Below, in pieces: positions 1 through 5,098 of a stretch of DNA of 5,098 bases. Position numbers and translations under genes: made by a program. The stretch covers positions 1 through 5,098 of the forward strand of contig NZ_CALIMQ010000327.1 of the NCBI RefSeq assembly GCF_938045535.1, in the 5' to 3' direction. Source of the DNA: an uncultured Campylobacter sp. (GTDB lineage Bacteria; Campylobacterota; Campylobacteria; Campylobacterales; Campylobacteraceae). Each line of letters starts with the position of its first letter. Position 1 is the first letter of the stretch. A model generated the notes under the pieces. The model searched no databases and was not told where the DNA came from. It worked only from the letters and a program-made list of their open reading frames with translations.

Positions 1-80
1 AATTTCGTAAAAAATTTGCCGAATTTTACACGAGTATTTTCTATTCTTATCTTTTTACTTTCAAATTCTAAATTCTGCAT
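1..80 (-). CDS. Possible N-terminus of an unidentified gene, cut by the left edge
   Basis: An ATG at 80-78 opens a frame that runs without a stop for 26 codons to the window edge, beginning MQNLEFESKK and containing IRIENTRVKFGKFFTK. An AGGGA Shine-Dalgarno-like sequence lies at 90-86, five bases before the ATG. The peptide is rich in Lys, Glu, Asn and Phe, as expected of coding sequence in this kind of genome. It would be a separate gene downstream of the pbpA terminator and in the same direction. I recognise no family. The main doubt is length: 80 AT-rich bases can stay open by chance, and a plus-strand frame (3-71, ending KFAEFYTSIFYSYLFTFKF) is also open from the edge and could instead be the tail of a convergent gene. 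Confidence 0.3.
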   Translation of the reverse strand, partial: MQNLEFESKKIRIENTRVKFGKFFTK

Positions 81-154
81 CTCAATCCCTAAAAATAAAA
101 TTGTGTATTTTATTGCCTCCAACCTTAAACGCACTATAAGCTCGCATATTTATA

Positions 155-182
155 TTATGCTTAATAAACGCAATCTATGCAA
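155..182 (-). promoter_or_regulatory. Weak candidate sigma-70 promoter for the left-edge frame
   Basis: On the minus strand a TTGCAT (182-177) is followed after 16 bases by CATAAT (160-155). An overlapping TATAAA (154-149) and a TATAGT (138-133) are alternative -10 boxes; Campylobacter promoters depend mostly on the -10 box and weakly on the -35. The position, after the pbpA terminator and before the possible ATG at 80, makes sense. AT-rich spacers produce such matches easily, so this is a suggestion only. I see nothing else supportable in 1-190. Confidence 0.2.
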
Positions 183-190
183 GGGCTTCC

Positions 191-236
191 AAAAACGGAT
201 TAAATTTGGATTTGCATCCAAATTTAAAGCGATCCG
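191..236 (-). terminator. Rho-independent terminator at the end of the operon
   Basis: On the minus strand a 5-base outer stem (CGGAT at 236-232 with ATCCG at 200-196) and an 11-base perfect inner stem (226-216 with 211-201) enclose a four-base loop at 215-212. A five-base bulge (231-227) separates the two stems on the 5' side. A run of five T (195-191) follows the outer stem directly. The pbpA stop codon at 226-224 lies inside the 5' arm, so the hairpin includes the last three codons of the gene. The inner stem is mostly A-T with a central GGA/TCC, so it is weaker than a GC-rich terminator. The T-run and the position after the last operon gene support the call. Confidence 0.75.
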
Positions 237-2134
237 TCGCTGCTGCTTTCGCGGGGTTTAGGAAGCGGCGAAATTTTAGTGTAATACTCTTCCTTGCCGT
301 TGTATTGGCGGCTAAAAACGCCGTCCGGGACGGTGAAGTTGCGCTTGGTTTGCGGATATTCTTTTAAATAGGCATCTAAAAATTTTGCAAACACCGGTGC
401 TGCGGTACGTCCGCCGCCCTCGACCTTTCGCATCGGTTTATAATCGTCGTTGCCATACCAGATTATGATCTGCAAATCCGGCGTAAAGCCGCAAAACCAT
501 GCATCTATGCTGTCGTTTGAGGTGCCTGTTTTGCCCGCTATATCGATGCCCTGCACGCGCGCGCGAGTACCGGTGCCGCGCTGCACGATATTTTTTAGCA
601 GCGTAGTCATCAGATATGCCTGTTCAGGGCGCAGCACGCGACGTCTCTCAGGTTCGATAAAGCGAGTTTTGCCATCCTTATCGGTAATCGAAACGATAAA
701 TTTTGATTTTGCAGTAATCCCAAGCCCCGGAAACATCGAATACATCGTGGAGTATTCAAGCGGCGAAATTCCGTAGCTGCCGATAGCCACTGACAGGGCG
801 GGCGGGACGTTTTTAAAGCCGAATTCGCCAAGCTTTTTTACCGCACGATCAACGCCGATAGATTGCATCAGATTGATCGAGGCAAGGTTACGCGAGCGTG
901 TTAAAGCTTCTTTGATCGTGATGTAGCCGCTGTAAGTCTTGTCGTAATTTTTCGGCTTCCACGTTTTATCGCTGCCGTCGTCGAATTCTCTAGCTATATC
1001 GGGTACTTCGGTCATCGTCGAGTAGCCCATATCAAGGGCGATTTGATAGACGAAAGGCTTGAAGCTGGAGCCGGTTTGGCGCTGGGATTGGCTGGCACGA
1101 TTGAAATTTGATTTCGCGTAATCCACACCGCCTACTAAGGCTAAAATTTCGCCGTTTTGTGGATGCGTGACGACCATAGCGCCGTTTACGTTGCTTGCAT
1201 TAGCGTCTTTGTTGCGCTTTAAAATTTCATTGTAGCCGAAAACTAATGCCTCTTGCGCCATCGCCTGCGCCTTTAGATCAAGGCTCGTATCTATGCGATA
1301 TCCGCCCGTGCGGACGTCCGGTAGAATTTTTTCCGCTTCTTTTATGATCTCATCTACGGCATACGGCGCTACGTTTTGCGTGAGCGTTTCGTTGTAGATC
1401 GTAGGCTGCTCGTTCATCGCAAGCTCATATTCGGTCTTATTTATCCAGCCGAGCTCATGCATCCTATAAATCACGTTATTGGCACGCGAAAGCGACAAAT
1501 CCAGGTGCTTAGTAGGATCAAAGCTGCTAGGAGCTTTCGGCAAGCCTACTAAAATCGCGATCTCTTTAAGGCTTAAATCTTGCAAATCCTTTTTGAAATA
1601 TCCCAAAGCCGCCGTGCGGATGCCGTAATATCCGTGCCCAAAATACACTTCGTTGAAGTAACGCTCGAGAATTTGTTCCTTGCTTAGGGCATTTTCTATT
1701 TTAAGCGATAGGATCGCTTCTTTAATCTTACGATCAAGCTTCTTTTCGCTCGAAAGAACTAAATTTCGCGTGATCTGCTGCGTAATCGTTGATGCGCCTT
1801 CGACGAATTTCATAGCCTTAACGTCCTTAATAATCGCCCTAAAAATCGCCTCGACATTCACACCGCCGTGTTCGAAAAACGCCGTATCCTCGATAGCTAC
1901 AAGCGCCTCGATCACGCGACCTGGGATCTCGTCGAATTTTACATAAATTCTATTTTGTTCATTAAAAACGTTGGCTATCAAATTGCCGTTGCGGTCATAA
2001 ATTTTAGTCGTAAGCTCGGGATGATAATCGATGATTGAGTCCGATTCCAAGCGGATTTGCGAGTAAAAATACAAAAAAATTCCGCCTGCGGCAAACGCAC
2101 AAACCGTAATAAAACTAAATAAAACTCTTACCAT
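224..2134 (-). CDS. pbpA: Class A penicillin-binding protein 1A (bifunctional transglycosylase/transpeptidase)
   Basis: This 636-residue inner-membrane enzyme polymerises lipid II into glycan strands and cross-links the peptides in the periplasm. Residues 1-2 are followed by one uncleaved membrane anchor (about 3-24). The GT51 transglycosylase domain (about 40-215) shows EDTAFFEHGGV (82-92, catalytic Glu82), GASTITQQITRN (113-124), RKIKEAILSLKIE (135-147) and the KEQILERYFNEVYFG block (152-166). The transpeptidase domain (about 310-590) has all three active-site motifs: SSFK (nucleophile Ser356, Lys359), SRN (414-416) and KTGT (535-538). At about 640 residues it is shorter than E. coli PBP1A (850) and has little room for an inserted OB-type domain; this size is usual for epsilonproteobacteria. 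The ATG is preceded by AAAGAGG with a 5-base gap and overlaps the end of maf by 7 bases, so translation is probably coupled. It is the last gene before the terminator. The name mrcA is also used for this family. Confidence 0.97.
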   Translation of the reverse strand: MVRVLFSFITVCAFAAGGIFLYFYSQIRLESDSIIDYHPELTTKIYDRNGNLIANVFNEQNRIYVKFDEIPGRVIEALVAIEDTAFFEHGGVNVEAIFRAIIKDVKAMKFVEGASTITQQITRNLVLSSEKKLDRKIKEAILSLKIENALSKEQILERYFNEVYFGHGYYGIRTAALGYFKKDLQDLSLKEIAILVGLPKAPSSFDPTKHLDLSLSRANNVIYRMHELGWINKTEYELAMNEQPTIYNETLTQNVAPYAVDEIIKEAEKILPDVRTGGYRIDTSLDLKAQAMAQEALVFGYNEILKRNKDANASNVNGAMVVTHPQNGEILALVGGVDYAKSNFNRASQSQRQTGSSFKPFVYQIALDMGYSTMTEVPDIAREFDDGSDKTWKPKNYDKTYSGYITIKEALTRSRNLASINLMQSIGVDRAVKKLGEFGFKNVPPALSVAIGSYGISPLEYSTMYSMFPGLGITAKSKFIVSITDKDGKTRFIEPERRRVLRPEQAYLMTTLLKNIVQRGTGTRARVQGIDIAGKTGTSNDSIDAWFCGFTPDLQIIIWYGNDDYKPMRKVEGGGRTAAPVFAKFLDAYLKEYPQTKRNFTVPDGVFSRQYNGKEEYYTKISPLPKPRESSSDGSL

Positions 2135-2673
2135 ACAAACCTCTTTAAAATTTCCAGATCAAGCCCCATCGCCGTGAATTTTGACCCACGCGAGCTTTTA
2201 ATATATTTTTCGTTAAAGCCTTCGATACTCATCGCACCCGCCTTGCCACGCCAATCGCCGCTAGTGATATAGCCTTTTAAATCCGCTTCATTAAATTCCG
2301 CAAATTCAAAGCTTGCGACGCTGAGCGCCGAAAGCTCTAGCGCCTTACTGCAAAAAATCATCGCAGTATAAACGGCGCAGCTAGCACCACTTTGAGCTCG
2401 CAGCATCCTTAACGCGTCCGCTTCATCACGCGCCTTGCCTAAAATTTCGCCGCCGGCAAGCACGGAGCTATCGGCAAACAGCACTCTATCATAATTTTTA
2501 TAAATTTTAAAAAACTGCACTTTCTTGGCCAAGACAACGCGGTAAGCATAGGTGCGTGCATCGTCCTTACTAATGCCGCTTTCGTCGAAATTAAAAGGAA
2601 TTTGCGTAAATTCTATGCCGCTATCCTTTAGAATTTGCGCTCTAGTAGGCGAGCTGGAAGCTAAATAGATCAT
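2128..2673 (-). CDS. maf: Maf-family nucleotide pyrophosphatase (nucleoside triphosphate sanitation)
   Basis: Maf proteins are cytoplasmic enzymes that hydrolyse non-canonical or modified nucleoside triphosphates to monophosphates; older annotations call them septum formation inhibitors. The 181-residue product starts MIYLASSSPTRAQIL, the typical N-terminal signature (SSSPxR at 6-11). The catalytic region is LFADSSVLAGGEILGKARDE, with presumed catalytic Asp68 and Lys80, followed by MLRAQSG. The C-terminal signature is GKAGAMSIEGF (143-153) and then MGLDL. ADS replaces the common ADT, and IEG replaces IQG, so the substrate pocket differs from E. coli YhdE; I believe related Campylobacter Mafs share this. 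I chose the ATG at 2673 because the family begins there. An in-frame TTG at 2709 would add 12 unrelated residues (MRLSRRDGGRVL). The ATG shares one base with the upstream stop (TGATG), and only a weak GAG-type ribosome site is visible. The exact substrate (dTTP/UTP-like or m7GTP-like) cannot be read from the sequence. Confidence 0.95.
   Translation of the reverse strand: MIYLASSSPTRAQILKDSGIEFTQIPFNFDESGISKDDARTYAYRVVLAKKVQFFKIYKNYDRVLFADSSVLAGGEILGKARDEADALRMLRAQSGASCAVYTAMIFCSKALELSALSVASFEFAEFNEADLKGYITSGDWRGKAGAMSIEGFNEKYIKSSRGSKFTAMGLDLEILKRFVW
2140..2146 (-). promoter_or_regulatory. Ribosome binding site of pbpA inside the end of maf
   Basis: AAAGAGG on the minus strand lies five bases before the pbpA ATG (2134-2132). 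It is embedded in the Leu-Lys-Arg codons near the maf C-terminus. This fixes the pbpA start and supports coupling to maf. Confidence 0.75.
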
Positions 2674-3182
2674 CAAAACTCGCCCACCGTCACGCCTAGA
2701 TAAACGCAAATCAGCGTAACTACGATATTTAACGGGATGAAATATTTAACGACGATGATTAAATGCTCATTCGCCTCAAGTTCATCTCCCGCATCCAAAG
2801 CTCGCTTCAAAGATGAAATTTTATAATGCATGTAGATAAAATTTAGTAGTATAAAGCCGGCGCCAGCCCATAGCGTCGCAATCGCGCCTTTTACCATAGG
2901 ATCTGAAAATTTAAAACCTCCGCCATCCGCAAGAAAAAATCCACTTACGCAAACGATCACCAAAAATAGCGCAAAGAACTGCTCATAGCGCTTCATATAT
3001 CGTAAAATTTCTGCAAATTTTACATCCTTCGCATTCGCTTGGCTTTTACTGCTTAAATTCATAAAAATCCGTGCGATCAAAAATACGCAGATCTGCGCGC
3101 AGACCAAAAAAATCACGCTTAAAATGTGAATCAGCGGCAAAATTTGCGAGGCTTTGATGAAGCCGGTATCGATTTCGTTCAA
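2673..3182 (-). CDS. Unidentified four-helix integral membrane protein
   Basis: This 169-residue hydrophobic protein has four likely transmembrane helices: about 14-38 (LPLIHILSVIFLVCAQICVF), 66-85, 97-118 and 142-165. A basic loop (43-65) follows helix 1, and a second charged loop (121-139) follows helix 3. There is no signal peptide or catalytic motif that I recognise. His19 sits in helix 1, His119 at the end of helix 3 (IYMHYK) and His140 at the start of helix 4, after an Asn-Glu pair (ANEH). This pattern faintly recalls HemJ/CopD-type four-helix membrane proteins, but it is not enough for a function. The start is a TTG at 3182 with AAAAGG six bases upstream and a 4-base TTGA overlap with the alaS stop. 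The next ATG (residue 41) would lose helix 1. It lies in the operon between alaS and maf, a position I recall as having no gene in C. jejuni. Confidence 0.88.
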   Translation of the reverse strand: MNEIDTGFIKASQILPLIHILSVIFLVCAQICVFLIARIFMNLSSKSQANAKDVKFAEILRYMKRYEQFFALFLVIVCVSGFFLADGGGFKFSDPMVKGAIATLWAGAGFILLNFIYMHYKISSLKRALDAGDELEANEHLIIVVKYFIPLNIVVTLICVYLGVTVGEF

Positions 3183-5098
3183 ATTTTACCTTTTGCGTAA
3201 GAGATCGCCTCTTTGATCGCTTCTTCGATTTTTAGCACGTCCTTACCGCCTGCGGTCGCAAAATCATCGCGTCCGCCGCCGCCGCCGCCTAAAATTTGCG
3301 CTGCTAGCTTAACCCACTCGCCAGCTTTGATCGGCGCGTTTTTAACGCCTGCTGCAATTGAAATTTTACCGTCGGTGCCTACTTGCATTAGCATTATCGC
3401 CGCCTTTTCGTGGCTATTTTTAAACTCATCTATCATAGTTTTTATATCACCGCTTTCGACTGAGGCTACGCAAAGTTTAGTATCGCCGACATTTAAAAAA
3501 GCCAGTGCATGGGAACTGCTTGCATGCTTGATCTGATCTTTTAGCGATCTGATCTCATCTTTTAATTTCTCAATCGCACGGAGAGGCTCAATCCCTTTTA
3601 GCTCCGCAGAAATTTCAGCAAGCTTAGCGCGATTTTGAAGCGCCAAATTTAAAGCCGCGCGCGAACAAACTGCCTCGATACGCCTAACGCCCGCACTTAC
3701 GCCACTTTCTTTGACTATAAAAAACGACCCTATCTCGCTTAAATTACGCACGTGAATTCCGCCGCAAAGCTCCTTACTAATCTCTCCGAAGCTCACAACG
3801 CGCACCTTTGAGCCGTATTTTTCGCCAAAAAGCGCGATTGCACCGCTGTTTTTAGCGTCATCTATATCCATAATCTCAGTTTTTGCCGCACAGCCCTTGC
3901 AAACGGCATTATTTACAAATTCCTCGATTTTAGCTAGCTCCTCGACGCTAAGCGCCTTAGGATGCGAGAAGTCAAATCTTAAGCGGTCTGCTTCGACTAA
4001 GCTTCCTGCTTGAGCGATATGAGCCCCTAGCACCGCACGAAGCGCCGCGTGTAAAAGATGTGTCGCGCTGTGATGGCGAGCAATCTGCTCACGCTCCTCA
4101 GAAACCTTGAGCCCGACGATATCGCCAATTTTTAAGTTACGATTAAGGCGCAAGTGGGATAAATTTAGCCCATAAAATTTCTGCGTATCAAACACATCGG
4201 CTATGGACTCCACTTCGCCGCTATCGCCCGTTTGACCGCCGCTTTGTGCATAAAACGGAGTGATATCAAACATCGCCCAGCCGATATCGCCGGCTTTGAG
4301 CTCATCCACTTCCGCAAAATCCTCGTTAAGCAGTGCTAAAACCTTGCTCGTGCGGCTAAGCTCTTCGTAACCGCTAAATTTATTCTCACCGAATTTCTCT
4401 AGCAGTGCCTTGAAATCGCCACGGACGTTTTTATCGCCACTACCCTTCCATGCGGCTTTAGCTATCTGCCTTTGCTCACTCATAAGTGCATCAAATTTAG
4501 CTTCATCCACGCGCAAATTTTTCTCGCGCAGCATATCGGCGGTCAGATCGAGCGGAAAGCCGTAGGTATCATATAACTTAAACGCGACCTCGCCGCTAAA
4601 AATTTCTTTAGTGCGCGCAAGCTCTTCGTTAAAAAGCTCGATGCCGTTTGCCAAAGTAGCAAAAAACCGCTCCTCTTCGAGCTTGATCTGCTCCTTTACG
4701 GCTTGCTTTTTCTCGTTCAGATAGGCATAGTGCCCGCCCATCAGCTCGCATACTTTATCCACGAGGCGGTACATAAAAGGCTCTTTGATGCCGAGCAAAT
4801 AGCCGTGGCGAACGGCACGACGCAGAATTCTACGCAAAACATATCCCCTGCCCTCGCGATTAAAATTTGTTCCCTGCGCTAGCAAAAACGTAACCGAACG
4901 GATATGATCGGCGATGACGCGATAGCTCGCGCCGCTTTCATAAACGTAAGGCTTGCCGCAAAGCTTTGCAACCTCATCAATTAGCGGCATAAAAAGCGAG
5001 CTGTCGTAGTTGCTAAACTTGCCTTCTTTAATCGCCGTGACGCGCTCAAGCCCCATGCCCGTGTCGATGTTCCTGTGGGGCAGAGGAAGGAGCGAGCC
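3179..5098 (-). CDS. alaS: Alanyl-tRNA synthetase, C-terminal 639 residues (5' end outside window)
   Basis: AlaS charges tRNA-Ala in the cytoplasm and hydrolyses mischarged Ser- or Gly-tRNA-Ala. The frame is open from the right edge. By comparison with E. coli AlaS (876 residues), roughly 220 N-terminal residues with class II motifs 1 and 2 are missing. Visible parts, numbered from the edge: the DTGMGLERV segment (12-20; Asp12 and Gly14 match the alanine-site DxG, and motif 3 follows), then the tRNA-recognition helical region (about 60-250). The editing domain carries HSATH (343-347) and CGGIH (445-449), giving the usual two His, Cys and His metal ligands. Their spacing of 102 residues equals that in E. 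coli. A helical linker (about 475-530) leads to the C-Ala domain, with six glycines followed by RDDFATAGG (604-618). The usual CGGTH is CGGIH here, with the ligands kept. It ends with TGA inside the start of the next gene and is the first operon gene in view. Confidence 0.97.
   Translation of the reverse strand, partial: GSLLPLPHRNIDTGMGLERVTAIKEGKFSNYDSSLFMPLIDEVAKLCGKPYVYESGASYRVIADHIRSVTFLLAQGTNFNREGRGYVLRRILRRAVRHGYLLGIKEPFMYRLVDKVCELMGGHYAYLNEKKQAVKEQIKLEEERFFATLANGIELFNEELARTKEIFSGEVAFKLYDTYGFPLDLTADMLREKNLRVDEAKFDALMSEQRQIAKAAWKGSGDKNVRGDFKALLEKFGENKFSGYEELSRTSKVLALLNEDFAEVDELKAGDIGWAMFDITPFYAQSGGQTGDSGEVESIADVFDTQKFYGLNLSHLRLNRNLKIGDIVGLKVSEEREQIARHHSATHLLHAALRAVLGAHIAQAGSLVEADRLRFDFSHPKALSVEELAKIEEFVNNAVCKGCAAKTEIMDIDDAKNSGAIALFGEKYGSKVRVVSFGEISKELCGGIHVRNLSEIGSFFIVKESGVSAGVRRIEAVCSRAALNLALQNRAKLAEISAELKGIEPLRAIEKLKDEIRSLKDQIKHASSSHALAFLNVGDTKLCVASVESGDIKTMIDEFKNSHEKAAIMLMQVGTDGKISIAAGVKNAPIKAGEWVKLAAQILGGGGGGRDDFATAGGKDVLKIEEAIKEAISYAKGKI
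3189..3194 (-). promoter_or_regulatory. Ribosome binding site deciding the TTG start of the membrane protein
   Basis: AAAAGG on the minus strand lies six bases upstream of the TTG at 3182-3180. It overlaps the last Lys and Gly codons of alaS. Together with the TTGA stop/start overlap it supports the non-ATG start and coupling to alaS. Confidence 0.65.
3523..3564 (-). repeat. Imperfect 21-base tandem duplication in the alaS linker
   Basis: Two adjacent 21-base units (3564-3544 and 3543-3523) match at 14 of their first 15 bases, TAAAAGATSAGATCA (S = G or C), and diverge after that. They encode two successive heptads, LKDEIRS and LKDQIKH (about residues 512-525 from the edge), in the helical segment leading to the C-Ala domain. 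This fits a coiled-coil register and keeps the frame. It may be a small duplication or simple heptad convergence. Confidence 0.5.

Noticed and set aside
16..261. Plus-strand frame of 81 codons starting with TTG, across the intergenic region
   Set aside because: The composition is that of translated AT-rich spacer. It has no convincing ribosome site, runs through the terminator hairpin and overlaps the pbpA 3' end on the other strand. It is also open upstream to the edge, so it has no defined start.
552..565. Alternating purine-pyrimidine stretch TGCACGCGCGCGCG as possible Z-DNA or regulatory element
   Set aside because: It is short and explained by Arg-Ala-Arg-Val-Gln codons in pbpA; there is no other sign of function.
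450..776. Plus-strand 108-codon frame opposite pbpA
   Set aside because: It lies wholly antisense to the conserved transpeptidase domain and resembles no protein family; it is a shadow of codon bias.
610..831. Minus-strand 73-codon frame inside pbpA in another frame
   Set aside because: It is contained in a well-conserved coding region, with no ribosome site or recognisable protein features.
1680..1946. Plus-strand 88-codon frame opposite the transglycosylase domain
   Set aside because: It is antisense to catalytic GT51 motifs and shows no independent coding signal.
2674..2709. Extended maf start at TTG 2709
   Set aside because: It would add 12 residues not found in Maf proteins and overlap the upstream gene by 37 bases. 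The ATG at 2673 matches the family start and the TGATG junction.
3272..3289. GGC-rich triplet run as a possible slippage or phase-variable site
   Set aside because: It encodes the six-glycine motif normal for the AlaS C-Ala domain, and triplet changes would not shift the frame.
3213..3536. Plus-strand 107-codon frame with a proline run
   Set aside because: The proline run is simply the complement of the AlaS glycine run; it is antisense to conserved sequence.

Overview
The window reads as ordinary chromosomal core DNA of an epsilonproteobacterium (Campylobacterota), most likely a Campylobacter. The evidence is the gene order alaS - (membrane protein) - maf - pbpA, which apart from the extra membrane-protein gene matches the order I recall for C. 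jejuni (alaS-maf-pbpA). The protein styles agree: a short PBP1A of about 640 residues and a short Maf with an ADS motif. AAATTT-containing words are very frequent. The base composition is less AT-rich than C. jejuni, which suggests an oral or host-associated species of the C. gracilis / showae / rectus type. The species call is inference.

Layout, read on the minus strand from right to left. The C-terminal three quarters of alanyl-tRNA synthetase enter from the right edge (5098-3179). It overlaps by 4 bases a 169-residue four-helix membrane protein with a TTG start (3182-2673). That gene shares one base with maf (2673-2128), a nucleotide pyrophosphatase. maf overlaps by 7 bases a class A penicillin-binding protein (2134-224). 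A rho-independent terminator (236-191) straddles the pbpA stop codon and closes the unit. The remaining 190 bases on the left are AT-rich. They may hold a promoter and the first 26 codons of another minus-strand gene, but both are weakly supported.

All four strong genes are co-directional with no intergenic space, so they are almost certainly one translationally coupled transcript. The unit combines tRNA charging and proofreading (AlaS), clearing of non-canonical nucleotides (Maf) and peptidoglycan synthesis (PBP1A). The membrane protein has no assigned role. It is the only gene here not readily named, and it shows a faint resemblance to the HemJ/CopD type of four-helix protein.

I saw no mobile element, CRISPR array, tRNA, rRNA or defence locus, and no clear novel system. 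The points most worth a second look are the unassigned membrane protein, the terminator that overlaps the coding region, the excess of the 8-mer TAAAATTT/AAATTTTA, and the possible gene start at the left edge.
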